A stretch of 64,000 bases of DNA from Streptomyces sp. AM 4-1-1 (lineage in GTDB: Bacteria; Actinomycetota; Actinomycetes; Streptomycetales; Streptomycetaceae). A model generated the notes under the pieces. It was given only the letters and a program-made list of their open reading frames with translations, was not told where the DNA came from and ran no database searches. The stretch covers positions 4,216,001 through 4,280,000 of the forward strand of contig NZ_CP119145.1 in NCBI RefSeq assembly GCF_029167625.1. The letters run 5' to 3'. The translations under genes and the position numbers were made by a program. Shown piece by piece: positions 34,743 to 42,852 of the stretch (within the stretch, counting starts at the first letter, position 1; each line of letters begins with the position of its first letter).

Positions 34743-36077
34743 TTACTTGTGATCGCGGAGGAAGGCCGGGATGTCAGCTCGGGTCGGGTAGTCGGGCAGC
34801 GGTGCGGGCTTGTCCTGGAGGAACGCGGTGATGACGGCTGCCGCTCGTTGGTCGTTGTCACCCAGGCCGTTCCACATGTGGTGGCCGACGCCTGGCATGT
34901 ACTGGGTGCGCTGGATGGCGGGGTTGTCCGCAAGGATGGTCGTCGCCCACTGCCGGACCTGGGAGGAGCACTCGGCGATCATCAGCATCGCGGGTGTCCG
35001 GGAGCGCCTCAGCTGAGGAGCGATGGAAGCGGAGTCTTTGATCGTTTGCTGGATACGAAGGCTGGCGGCGGCGCTGAAGGAGAAGTTTCCCGCCGTGTCT
35101 TCGACCGGGATGCGCTGCGCGTCCCGCGCGCAGTAGGCGGACGCGGTGTCGCTGCCGAGATCAGCGGCGGTGAAGGCGTTGTCGCCCTCCGCCTGTCCTA
35201 CCAGCCCGTTGTCTGGGCTGAGCAGTCCGAGCCGCATGAGGCCGAACGCGACCGCGTAACGCGGGACGTGTGTGGAGCGCGGTCCGGTCATGGCCGGTGC
35301 GACGCTGCGGGCTGACGGTCGGCCCTTCTGCCCCGCGATCCGGGCGGTGGGGCCGTCCATCGGGCCTGGCTCGGCGACGACCGCCCGGCGCAGGTGTGCG
35401 GCGGTGGCCGGGTCGGCGAGCGCGCGGGTGAGCACGACCGCGCCCGAGGAGAACCCCAGCACGTCGACGCGGCCCTTGCCGAGCTTACCGACGAAGGCGC
35501 CGAGGTCATGGACGGACCGGGTGATCGAGTACTGGTTCATGGGTAGCAGGTCGCTGCGTCCGCCGCCGGCCTGCTCGTAGGCGTACACGTCGTAGCCCTG
35601 CCCCGCGAGCCGCTGCAGGAAGTGGTGGTCGAGCACCGAGATACCGCGCACCGGCCCGCCGTTGAGGTAGACGAGCGGCACGGGACGCCGGGGGCTGTTG
35701 CCGGTGGGCGGGTAGTGGTAGACCGCGACCCGGGCGCCGGTGGACAGGCGCCAGTGCTCGGTGGTCACGAACGCCAGGGCGGGCGGGTAGTGGCGCGTCG
35801 TGGAGACGGTGGGGACGCACACCGACAGAGTCAGGGCCGCTGCGACGAGCACCGGCAGGAATGGCACCAGCCGTCCCCGCCAGGAGCGTCGGCGGCCCCA
35901 CCACAGCGCCGCGATGACCGCGACCCCGACAGCCGCGAACCATGCGGCGAACCCCGATCCCGCTCCGTCGGTGGCGACGATCAGCGCCAGGAAGAAGGCG
36001 ACCAGCCCCACCGCCGCGGCGGCGGCCGCCAGCAGGCGGGCCATGAAGCGCAGGGGACGTATGACGGACGGTGGCAT
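34743..36077 (-). CDS. Membrane-anchored alpha/beta hydrolase
   Basis: 444 residues. Three or so hydrophobic helices occupy the first 90 residues, then an alpha/beta hydrolase domain faces outward: oxyanion region LVYLNGGPVRG, nucleophile elbow LGFSSGAV (GxSxG), and the catalytic histidine in PGVGHHMWNG. The layout resembles proline iminopeptidase-like hydrolases. Start: ATG at 36077 with GGAAGAG 8 bases before; a TTG at 36092 lies inside that signal. Divergent from a TetR gene that probably controls it through the repeats at 36095-36117. Confidence 0.8.
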   Translation of the reverse strand: MPPSVIRPLRFMARLLAAAAAAVGLVAFFLALIVATDGAGSGFAAWFAAVGVAVIAALWWGRRRSWRGRLVPFLPVLVAAALTLSVCVPTVSTTRHYPPALAFVTTEHWRLSTGARVAVYHYPPTGNSPRRPVPLVYLNGGPVRGISVLDHHFLQRLAGQGYDVYAYEQAGGGRSDLLPMNQYSITRSVHDLGAFVGKLGKGRVDVLGFSSGAVVLTRALADPATAAHLRRAVVAEPGPMDGPTARIAGQKGRPSARSVAPAMTGPRSTHVPRYAVAFGLMRLGLLSPDNGLVGQAEGDNAFTAADLGSDTASAYCARDAQRIPVEDTAGNFSFSAAASLRIQQTIKDSASIAPQLRRSRTPAMLMIAECSSQVRQWATTILADNPAIQRTQYMPGVGHHMWNGLGDNDQRAAAVITAFLQDKPAPLPDYPTRADIPAFLRDHK

Positions 36078-36094
36078 GGTGATCTCTTCCAATC

Positions 36095-36138
36095 TTTTGA
36101 AACGCTGTTTTGAAACGATGTTACAGCACGGGTAGACT
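36095..36138. promoter_or_regulatory. TetR-type operator and promoter between the hydrolase and TetR genes
   Basis: Direct repeats TTTTGAAACG at 36095-36104 and 36108-36117, with GTTTTGAAAC itself palindromic (GTTT/AAAC). TTGAAA (36110-36115), 17 bases, TAGACT (36133-36138) forms a good promoter for the TetR gene with a leaderless start. The repeats cover the -35 box, as expected for autorepression. Confidence 0.6.
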
Positions 36139-36145
36139 GCTTCCC

Positions 36146-36763
36146 ATGGGAAGACCGAGGACGAACGACGCCGCCGTCAGAGAACGGCTCGTGGCATGCG
36201 CGACCGAGATGTTCGCCACCCGTCCCCAGGGGTCGGTCACGGTCCGCGCGCTGGCCACCGCCGCCGGAACGTCGACTGCGGCGGTGTACACCTTGTTCCA
36301 GGGCAAGGACGGGCTGATCCGCGAGGTGCGCGACCAAGCGGTCGCCGGCCTGTTCCAGGACCTGACGGCCGTTCCCGGCTCTGGGGCCGCCTTGGAGGAT
36401 CTGCACGCGTTGGCCGCGGCATATCGCCATTGGGGACGCGAACACCGCCACCTGTACACGGTGTTGTTCGGCGGCGCGCAGTCCTTCGTCCCGTCGCACC
36501 GGATCGGCGACCGCGACCCAGTGCGGCCGCTTGTCGCGGCGATCGACCGCGCCGTGGTGGGCCACATCCTCGCAGGCGACACCACACAGATCGCCGTCTC
36601 GTTGTGGGTCGCCCTGCACGGGCTCGTGACCCTCGAACTCGCCGGCAGCCTTGACGGCGCCGCAGCCGAGACCGCGTTCCGGTCCACGATTGACGCAGTA
36701 CTACGCGGCTGGGCAACTCCCGCCGCCTTCCCTGGCCTTCGACGCGCAGACTCGGCGTTGTGA
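36146..36763 (+). CDS. TetR-family regulator
   Basis: 205 residues. HTH at about residues 10-55 (MFATRPQGSVTVRALATAAGTSTAAVYTLFQGKDGL), then an all-helical ligand-binding domain of the WHG/TetR_C_13 sort. ATG at 36146 (MGRPRTND), 7 bases after the -10 box. Divergent from the membrane hydrolase; likely represses itself and that gene. Ligand unknown. Confidence 0.88.
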   Translation: MGRPRTNDAAVRERLVACATEMFATRPQGSVTVRALATAAGTSTAAVYTLFQGKDGLIREVRDQAVAGLFQDLTAVPGSGAALEDLHALAAAYRHWGREHRHLYTVLFGGAQSFVPSHRIGDRDPVRPLVAAIDRAVVGHILAGDTTQIAVSLWVALHGLVTLELAGSLDGAAAETAFRSTIDAVLRGWATPAAFPGLRRADSAL

Positions 36764-37096
36764 AGCCATTGCTCCGCAGCCGCACGGAGACGGCTGGCGG
36801 AGAGCCGAGTCGAAGTACCCTCCCCAGCCGGCACGGATCGGTTCGTGGCTGTCCATATCGGCCCTCACCGACCACCACCGACGCACCAGGTGAAATGACG
36901 TCCATGAGACTGATCCGGGGCCCGGTGCCGAAGCGCCGGGTGAAGGAGTATCGCCGAGGGTCATGTGGCCGTACGGGAGCGGGGAGAACCGGGCGGCCGG
37001 TCTGGTGACTTCATGCCGATCCGAGCCGGCCACGCGTCGGCTGGGCCGTGGGCGCTCCCGGCGCGGTCCGGTGGCCGTCCGGGGCGGTTGTTGTTG
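36764..37096. other. Gap between convergent TetR and MFS genes
   Basis: 333 bases. No open frame with coding composition, no clear terminator hairpin and no repeat noticed. I see nothing more in it. Confidence 0.5.
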
Positions 37097-38566
37097 TCAA
37101 CGGCTGTTCGTAGGTGTCTTGTTCGAGGTGGTGACCGCGTCGGGATCGGTGGAATGTCGCGGCGCTGTGGAGCCTTCTGCGGGCCTGGATCTGGTCAGCC
37201 ACAGGCCGGTGAACGCGGCGGTGGCCAATGTGATGGCGCCGGCAGTGAGGAAGGCGCTGTTGAGGCCGGTCTCGAAGGAGGCGCCGCCGGATTGCCGGGT
37301 GCGGACGACGGCTCCGAGTGCCGCGACGCCGAGTACCGCGCCGATCTGCCGGGTGGTGCTGCTGATGCCTGAGGCGAGGCCGCCTTCCTGCGGGCTGACC
37401 GCTTGGATGGCGGCTCCCGTCAGGGGGGACATGGTCAGGGCGAAGCCGGTGCCGGCGAGTCCCAGGCGCCACCACACGTTCTCGTAGCCGGTGTCGGCGT
37501 GCACCGTGCCGAGTGACAGCAGTCCCAGGCCGGCCAAAGCCAGGCCGGTGGTGACCACGATGCGGAAGCCGTACCGGGCGGCGAGCCGGCCCGCGTACGG
37601 GCTGACGATGACCATGGCGAGGGACATCGGCAGGGTCTGAAGGCCGGCGCGCAGGATCGAGCTGCCCTGGACGTACACGAAGAACTGGGAGAAGAAGAAC
37701 GACGAGCCCATGAGCGCGAATCCGGCCACGACCATGGCGGTGTTGGACACGGTGAACAGGCGCCGGCGGAACAGCCGCAGCGGCAGCATCGGGGCGGAGC
37801 GCCGCGCTTCGACGGCGACGAAGGCGGCGAGGAGGATCACCGCGGCGGTGAAGCTGCCCAGGATGACCGGTGACGTCCAGCCGCGTGCACCGCCCTCGAT
37901 CAGCCCGTAGGTCAGTATCCCCACCCCCGGGACGGACAGCGCCGTGCCCGGGATGTCGATCGCGGGGGCGCCCGGATTGCGGGACTCGGTGAGGTGGCGC
38001 TGGCCGATCAGCAGAAGGACCACGCCGATGGGCAGGTTGACCAGGAAGATGGCGGGCCAGCCGAAGGCTTCTGTCAGTACGCCGCCGGCCACGGGGCCTG
38101 CGGCCAGACCGATTCCGCTCAGTCCGGCCCACAGCCCGATCGCCCTGATTCGTTCTTGCGGCGCGGGATGGGCGGCGGCGAGCAGGGCGAGCGAGGCAGG
38201 GCTCAGCGCCGCGGCCCCGATGCCCTGCAGCGCCCGGCCGGCGACCAGCCAGCCGGCCGAGGGCGCGAGGCTGCACAGCAGCGACGCGGCGGTGAACACC
38301 GCCACGCCGGTCAGGTACACCCGCTTGCGGCCGAACCGGTCGGCGAAGACACCGCCGGACAGCAGCAGCATGGCGACCAGCAGTACATACGCGTCGACGA
38401 TCCATTGCAGACCGGTCAGCTGGATGTGCAGCCGGTGCTGCATATCGGGCAGCGCCGCTCCGACGATCGTGTTGTCGAGCAGGACCATGAATTGGCCCAG
38501 ACAGGTCACCGTGAGCAGCACGGCCCGGCTTGACCGGCTGTCTGCGGTCGCATGCGTCGCAGTCAT
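37097..38566 (-). CDS. MFS drug exporter of the 14-helix DHA2 family
   Basis: 489-residue proton-driven efflux protein of the EmrB/QacA type. Motif near helix 1 (VLLDNTIVGAALP), motif A (GGVFADRFGRKRVYL), motif C (GPVAGGVLTEAFGWPAIF) and about 14 hydrophobic helices. ATG start with GAGGGGGA just upstream. Divergent from a TetR gene across two matching operators, a typical drug-responsive pair. Substrate unknown. Confidence 0.9.
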   Translation of the reverse strand: MTATHATADSRSSRAVLLTVTCLGQFMVLLDNTIVGAALPDMQHRLHIQLTGLQWIVDAYVLLVAMLLLSGGVFADRFGRKRVYLTGVAVFTAASLLCSLAPSAGWLVAGRALQGIGAAALSPASLALLAAAHPAPQERIRAIGLWAGLSGIGLAAGPVAGGVLTEAFGWPAIFLVNLPIGVVLLLIGQRHLTESRNPGAPAIDIPGTALSVPGVGILTYGLIEGGARGWTSPVILGSFTAAVILLAAFVAVEARRSAPMLPLRLFRRRLFTVSNTAMVVAGFALMGSSFFFSQFFVYVQGSSILRAGLQTLPMSLAMVIVSPYAGRLAARYGFRIVVTTGLALAGLGLLSLGTVHADTGYENVWWRLGLAGTGFALTMSPLTGAAIQAVSPQEGGLASGISSTTRQIGAVLGVAALGAVVRTRQSGGASFETGLNSAFLTAGAITLATAAFTGLWLTRSRPAEGSTAPRHSTDPDAVTTSNKTPTNSR

Positions 38567-38632
38567 GGAATCCCCCTCGGTCGTCAGGTGCGCCCGGTCA
38601 CGGTCGACGCGGGGGCGACCGACCCGAACACA

Positions 38633-38657
38633 CTAAAGCAGTCCGCGACTGCGTTAG
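38633..38657. promoter_or_regulatory. Operator 1 of the MFS/TetR pair
   Basis: CTAAAGCAGTC-N3-GACTGCGTTAG, a 25-base inverted repeat with 10 of 11 positions matching. It lies on the MFS side of the intergenic region and shares its half-site (CTGCGTTAG) with operator 2. Confidence 0.75.
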
Positions 38658-38678
38658 GTGACTATAAGGAGGCCCACC

Positions 38679-38709
38679 CCTTAAACGCAAGTCCCTGCTG
38701 CGTTAAGGT
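38679..38709. promoter_or_regulatory. Operator 2 and promoter of the TetR gene
   Basis: CCTTAAACGCA and TGCGTTAAGG form an inverted repeat with a 9-base centre. It covers the whole promoter TTAAAC (38681-38686), 17 bases, TAAGGT (38704-38709), which ends 6 bases before the ATG at 38716 (leaderless). Confidence 0.7.
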
Positions 38710-38715
38710 GGGGGC

Positions 38716-39282
38716 ATGAACGAGCGACAGCGAGCCCGGCGGCCCGGCGGGCGCAGTGCCCGCGTCGGCACGCAGGTGCATCAGGCGGTCACCGACCTGA
38801 TCGGCGAGCGCGGCTACGGCAACTTCACCGTCGGCGAGATCGCGGCCCGCGCGGGCGTGGCGGACAGCAGCGTCTACCGCCGCTGGGGCAGCCTGGAAAC
38901 CCTGCTCACCGACGTGGCGCTCACCCGCCTCAACGCGCAGTCGCCGATGCCCGACACCGGGAGCCTCGCCGGCGACCTGCGCACCTACGCGGCCCAGGTG
39001 GCCCGCGAGATCACCGGACCCGACGGCCCGGCGGTGCTGCACCTGGCCGTCGCCCTGTCGGGCAGCGGCCAGCAGGGCCTGCGGGCCAGTGCCGACCTCC
39101 GCGCCGAACGCACCCGGCAACTGCGGTCCATGCTCGATCGCGCCCGCGACCGGGGCGAGCACGCACCCGACGCGCTCGACGTGCTGGACCACATCCTGGC
39201 CCCGATGTATATCCGCGTCCTGTTCGGCATGGTCCCGCTCACCCCGGACTACGTCGACGGGCTGGTCGACCGACTGCTGTGA
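38716..39282 (+). CDS. TetR/AcrR-family regulator of the MFS exporter
   Basis: 188 residues. HTH about 18-62 (LIGERGYGNFTVGEIAARAG; DSSVYRRWGSLETLL), with the YRRW form of TetR_C_16-like regulators. ATG start. The two inverted repeats between it and the MFS gene share a half-site, so it probably represses both genes. Confidence 0.9.
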   Translation: MNERQRARRPGGRSARVGTQVHQAVTDLIGERGYGNFTVGEIAARAGVADSSVYRRWGSLETLLTDVALTRLNAQSPMPDTGSLAGDLRTYAAQVAREITGPDGPAVLHLAVALSGSGQQGLRASADLRAERTRQLRSMLDRARDRGEHAPDALDVLDHILAPMYIRVLFGMVPLTPDYVDGLVDRLL

Positions 39283-39653
39283 CCCCCACCCGGCCCCCGC
39301 GATCACCCCTCGGGCGCGGCACCAGGGCTCCGTGAGGTGCGGGCGCCGCCCCGGAGCCGGAGACGTTCCCCCTGCGTGTTCACGACGGCGGCCGGCGCCT
39401 GCGGCCCCGTCCCCGACGTTCTGGACGCGCGTGAACTGCTACGGCCGCTTCGAGCCGGACGGGAACAGCCGCCCGGAGTTGGGAGCTGAACCTGGCCGCC
39501 CAGCCGGCGACGGTGCCCGGCCCCCGCACGGCGCCAGGCCCAAAGGCCCCGCGGCCGACGCCGCACGGCACGGCCGATCGGCGTCCTGAGCAGCGTATGA
39601 GACCCGTCCCCGGTACCGGAGAACCAGTGCTCGGTAGCCGGCCGGGGCCGGAC
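39283..39653. other. Gap between convergent TetR and VOC genes
   Basis: 371 bases. Open frames here are short and lack coding third-position bias. I see no repeat, tRNA or terminator with a T tract. Confidence 0.5.
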
Positions 39654-40106
39654 TTACGCCACGCAGAACTCGTTGCCCTCCGGGTCCTGCATGATCCACC
39701 AGTGCCCGGCCGGCCCTTTGTTCACCTCTCGGACGCGGGTCGCCCCCAGGTCTTCCAGCCTGGCCAACAGCTCGTCGAGGCCGCCGGGTTCGCTGTGGAT
39801 GTCGAGGTGCAGACGGTTCTTGCCCCTCTTGCCCTCGGGCACGTCCTGGAAGAGCAGCCGTCGCCCGCGGCCGACACCGCTGGTCTCGTCGAACGGGTCC
39901 TCGGGGTGGCGGATCGCGGCATAGCCTCGGAAGGTCTTGCGGCCGCGATGCTCGGTGACTGCCTCCTCGCCGATCTGGCCGGCGACCAGCAGTTGCTCGA
40001 TGAGAGCGCTGGGGTCTTCTGTCTCGTACTCCAAGGCCGCGGCCCAGTAGTCCGCGAGGACGGGTGCGTTCGTGCTGTCGATGACCAGCTTCCAGCTCAA
40101 TGCCAT
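39654..40106 (-). CDS. VOC-family (glyoxalase-like) protein
   Basis: 150 residues, two beta-alpha-beta-beta-beta units of the vicinal-oxygen-chelate fold: N-terminal LVIDSTNAPVLADYWAAALEY, then RLLFQDVPEG and NRLHLDIHS, and a final WWIMQDPEGNEFCV with the usual metal-side glutamate. Could be a dioxygenase, isomerase or drug-binding protein. The ATG at 40106 lies inside a palindrome shared with the divergent CGNR gene. Confidence 0.85.
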   Translation of the reverse strand: MALSWKLVIDSTNAPVLADYWAAALEYETEDPSALIEQLLVAGQIGEEAVTEHRGRKTFRGYAAIRHPEDPFDETSGVGRGRRLLFQDVPEGKRGKNRLHLDIHSEPGGLDELLARLEDLGATRVREVNKGPAGHWWIMQDPEGNEFCVA

Positions 40107-40131
40107 GTAACCAGTTATATTGGTTACATGG
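40103..40131. promoter_or_regulatory. Perfect palindrome containing both divergent start codons
   Basis: CCATGTAACC (40103-40112), 9-base AT-rich centre AGTTATATT, GGTTACATGG (40122-40131). The CAT of the VOC gene and the ATG of the CGNR gene lie in opposite arms. The centre carries overlapping -10 boxes: TATATT (40116-40121) for the plus gene and TATAAC (40119-40114) for the minus gene, each about 7 bases from its start, so both mRNAs would be leaderless. Confidence 0.75.
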
Positions 40132-40730
40132 ACTCCTCGGCAACCAAGGGGCTGACGCTGCACTCCCATACCGGCGTCGCCTACCGGTTCGACCCCGGCG
40201 CGCTGTGCCTGGAACTGCTGACCACCGGCGGCCCCGGCCCCTACCGCCGGTACGAGGTCCTGCACGAGCCCGCCGACCTGGCAGCATGGGCGGACCGGTC
40301 GCGGCTGACCCCGACGCCCGCACTGGACATCTCCGAAGCGCAAGTGGCCTACATGCGAGGGCTGCGCGACGCACTGTTCCGGGTGATCATCGCCCACACG
40401 CGCGGCGAGCCTCACCCGCCCTGCGACCTCAAGGCCATCAACGAAGCAGCCGCCCGTCCGGCCATGGCCCCCACCATCACGCCGACCGGCAAGCGACAGT
40501 GGGCCGGAACCCCCACCGGCACGCACCTGGCGGCCACCGTCGCCCGGGACGCCGTCGAGCTGCTGACCGGCCCCTTCGCGCACCGCATCCGCGCCTGCGC
40601 CGCCGAGGACTGCCACCTCGTCTACGTCGACACCTCACGCCCCGGCCGCCGCCGCTGGTGCTCCATGGAGCACTGCGGCAACCGCCACAAGGTCAGGGCG
40701 CTGCGCGCCCGCCACATCGAGGAAGGATGA
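40128..40730 (+). CDS. CGNR zinc-finger protein (ABATE domain)
   Basis: 200 residues. The N-terminal ABATE-like part (about 1-140) is thought to sense a small molecule. The C-terminal zinc finger reads CAAEDCHLVYVD, RRRWCSMEHCGNR and HKVRALRARH, giving the CGNR signature expected to bind DNA. Start ATG in the palindrome arm. Stop overlaps the next ATG (ATGA), so it is coupled to the SRPBCC gene. A likely regulator acting on the palindrome itself. Confidence 0.88.
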   Translation: MDSSATKGLTLHSHTGVAYRFDPGALCLELLTTGGPGPYRRYEVLHEPADLAAWADRSRLTPTPALDISEAQVAYMRGLRDALFRVIIAHTRGEPHPPCDLKAINEAAARPAMAPTITPTGKRQWAGTPTGTHLAATVARDAVELLTGPFAHRIRACAAEDCHLVYVDTSRPGRRRWCSMEHCGNRHKVRALRARHIEEG

Positions 40731-41131
40731 CCGTCATGCCCACCGGACTCACCGAGGACGCCGGCTGGCAGATCGGCGTGTCCCGCCTCCTGCCCCACCC
40801 CGCAACCATCGTCTGGGACTTCATCAGCAGCCCCGAAGGCATCGCCCTCTGGCTCGGCTCCGGCGCGGTCCTCGCACCGGAACACGGCACCCCCTACCGG
40901 ACGACCGAAGGAGTGGCGGGCGAGGTGCGCGGCTACCGCCCCGCAGACCGCATCCGCGTCACCCACGGCACGACCACGGTCCAGGTCGCCCTCACCCCCG
41001 CAGTCGACGGAGCCCGGACGACACTCCGCTTCCACCAGGAGCACCTGGCAAGCGCTGAAGAGCGCGAACGGCAACGGGCGCACTGGCGGCGCGTCATGGA
41101 CCAGGTCGCTACCGCCCTCGACCGGCAGTGA
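40727..41131 (+). CDS. SRPBCC/AHSA1-family protein
   Basis: 134 residues with the START-like fold: VSRLLPHPATIVWDFISSPEG, then LWLGSG, GEVRGYRPADRIRVTH and TTLRFHQEHL with a C-terminal helix (HWRRVMDQVATAL). Binds a hydrophobic ligand or acts as a cochaperone-like protein; role unknown. Start overlaps the CGNR stop by 4 bases with GGAAGG upstream. Confidence 0.85.
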   Translation: MTVMPTGLTEDAGWQIGVSRLLPHPATIVWDFISSPEGIALWLGSGAVLAPEHGTPYRTTEGVAGEVRGYRPADRIRVTHGTTTVQVALTPAVDGARTTLRFHQEHLASAEERERQRAHWRRVMDQVATALDRQ

Positions 41132-41190
41132 CGACGGCTTGCGGCACCTGACCGGAGACCGACACGCACCAAGTCGTCGGAAGTCCTCTC

Positions 41191-41352
41191 ACGAACGAGG
41201 GGGTGTGCGAGGGGCGGCACGGCCATCCGCATCAGGATGAGTCGGTTGCCGTCCGCGCGGGTGGGGTCGGAGGTCAGCTCGTCGCGGCGCACGCAGCGGT
41301 GGACGACCATCCGGTCGCCGGTGCGTAGCACCGCGATGGCGATCGGCGACAT
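41191..41352 (-). pseudogene. C-terminal remnant of an RNHCP-domain protein
   Basis: Reads AIAVLRTGDRMVVHRC, then DELTSDPTRADGNRLILMRM and PPLAHP, the end of RNHCP proteins as I recall it, where the second cysteine of the HRCxxC pair is arginine here. No N-terminal half is found upstream, and the frame runs on without the usual stop. Broken copy. Confidence 0.4.
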
Positions 41353-41632
41353 CCCCGCGTTGCTGTCATGGGTTCGTCCTCGCGCTGGGCCGCAGGGGGT
41401 CCCGGCCGGCCTGCGCGGACACGTCCTGCCGCAGGGCGCGACAGTGCGGCCACGGTCACCGGCGCAAGGGCTCGGAAGCCTCCATGTCCGCCCGCTTCGT
41501 GTTCCCGCGTGTCCGCCCGGCCGGCCGCCGCCCGAAACTCGTCCCGGACGGTGTCATCGCACTGCGGTGGCTGATCGCTCCGTGACCGGAAGGCGAGGAC
41601 CAGCCGGTCGCGTACTGCATCTGTCGACCGGG

Positions 41633-41801
41633 CTGAGGGCTGTCCCGCGATCCCTGGTGGGCGTGCGACGACAGCTACGGCACCTCGCGGCGTTGTCGGA
41701 ACGTCCCCATACAATGCAGTATGCGGACGCCCCTCCGCCTTGCGATGCACCGCATCCGACGCCGCACGCTGATCCACCACGGATCGCGGGACAGCCCTTA
41801 G
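41633..41801. mobile_element. MITE-like remnant of an IS5-type insertion sequence
   Basis: 169 bases bounded by inverted repeats: left GGGCTGTCCCGCGATCC at 41637-41653 continuing as CTGGTGG, right CCACCACGGATCGCGGGACAGCCC at 41774-41797. The two ends match in 23 of 24 positions, then again at GCGTGCG further in. GGGCTGTCCCG termini are typical of IS5-family elements in Streptomyces. Too short for a transposase, so a deletion derivative or MITE. Flanking bases are TGA on the left and TTA on the right, close to the TNA target. Confidence 0.75.
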
Positions 41802-41804
41802 ACT
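41799..41804 (+). promoter_or_regulatory. -10 box of the AraC gene at the edge of the MITE
   Basis: TAGACT, 7 bases before the ATG at 41812, so the transcript is probably leaderless. The box overlaps the right end of the MITE-like element, which therefore supplies all sequence upstream of it, including the -35 region. Confidence 0.5.
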
Positions 41805-41811
41805 CGTCCGC

Positions 41812-42687
41812 ATGGTCCGATCGTCCCGTGGTGAGGCGAACCCCGGGATGCGGCAGCGCGAGGTGGGCACTGTGATGCGCCGGGCCGTGTCGCTCCCGGA
41901 GCAGGCGGTGGCCTCCGGTGCCATCGTCGCCGAGTTCCGGATCGTCCCCGCTCCCACGGAGTGGGCGCCGCACTCGCATCGCCTGCACGAGCTCGTCTGG
42001 GTGCGCGGGGGAACGCTGACGTCCCGGGTGGGTGACCGCGTCTTCACCGTGTTCGAGGGGCACGGGCTGTGGATGCCTGCCGGAGTGGTGCATGCGGGCC
42101 GGGCGACGGAGGGCGCGCAGTTCCACGACGCCTTCTTCGCCCCTGACCGCACGCCGATCGCGTTCGGGGAGCCGAAGGCGATCGCGATGACGCCCTTGCT
42201 CGTGTCGCTGCTGACTCATCTGTCCCGCACGGATCTTCCCGTGGCGGCCCGGCTGCGGGCGGAATCCGTCGTGTTCGACGTGATCCAGCCCTCGGAGCAC
42301 CAGCTCGCGTTGCGGCTGCCTGGCGACCCCCGGATCGACGCGATCGCCGAAGCCCTGCTGGACGATCCCGCCGACTGCCGTTCACTGGACGAATGGGCGC
42401 GGCTGCTGGAAACCAGCGGCCGTACGATCACCCGCGCTTTCCGTCAGACGACAGGTCTCTCCTTCGCGCAATGGCGGCAGATGCTGCGTGTGCACCGGGC
42501 GCTGATGCTCCTCTCCGACGGCTTCGATGTGATGTCGGTCTCCGAGAGCCTCGGCTACGCGCAGCCCAGCTCCTTCATCGCCGCCTTCCGGCGTGTCATG
42601 GGAACCACGCCGGGCGCGTTCTTCGACGCGGCGGACAGAGTGCCCGGGGATGTCCCGAATTCCGTATCGGGTGGCGAGAACGCCTGA
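41812..42687 (+). CDS. AraC-family regulator with cupin sensor domain
   Basis: 291 residues. N-terminal cupin (HSHRLHELVWVRGG; MPAGVVHAGRA) and C-terminal double HTH (about 185-275: LDEWARLLETSGRTITRAFR; GFDVMSVSESLGYAQPSSFI; FRRVMGTTPGAF). Located just upstream of the siderophore importer genes on the same strand, as AraC regulators of siderophore uptake often are. ATG at 41812; later ATGs at 41848 and 41875 are possible. Confidence 0.85.
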   Translation: MVRSSRGEANPGMRQREVGTVMRRAVSLPEQAVASGAIVAEFRIVPAPTEWAPHSHRLHELVWVRGGTLTSRVGDRVFTVFEGHGLWMPAGVVHAGRATEGAQFHDAFFAPDRTPIAFGEPKAIAMTPLLVSLLTHLSRTDLPVAARLRAESVVFDVIQPSEHQLALRLPGDPRIDAIAEALLDDPADCRSLDEWARLLETSGRTITRAFRQTTGLSFAQWRQMLRVHRALMLLSDGFDVMSVSESLGYAQPSSFIAAFRRVMGTTPGAFFDAADRVPGDVPNSVSGGENA

Positions 42688-42724
42688 TTGTCGGCATGGC
42701 GAGTCGAATATAGTCTTCTGGGAG

Positions 42725-42743
42725 TTAGGTAACCCTTAGTTGC
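42725..42743. promoter_or_regulatory. Weak iron-box candidate upstream of the siderophore operon
   Basis: TTAGGTAACCCTTAGTTGC matches the DmdR/IdeR-type consensus TTAGGTTAGGCTAACCTAA at 11 of 19 positions, with a good left half (TTAGGT). AT-rich sequence flanks it. It sits 110 bases before the ATPase gene. Confidence 0.35.
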
Positions 42744-42852
42744 TGCTCGCCGCGCACGGCGCTGTCCGCGCGCGGGAGAGTGTGCGGCCTGGCCGGTGAA
42801 GGCCGGACGGGGGTGCCGCAGTCCGCGCCCCTCCGATCATCCGGATCTCTTC

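Noticed and set aside
36110..36145. Upstream extension of the first TetR gene (TTG at 36110)
   Set aside because: It would place the promoter and operator inside the coding region; the ATG at 36146 fits the -10 box.
41353..41632. Short open frames between the RNHCP remnant and the MITE
   Set aside because: All are arginine/alanine-rich with no coding bias or recognisable family.
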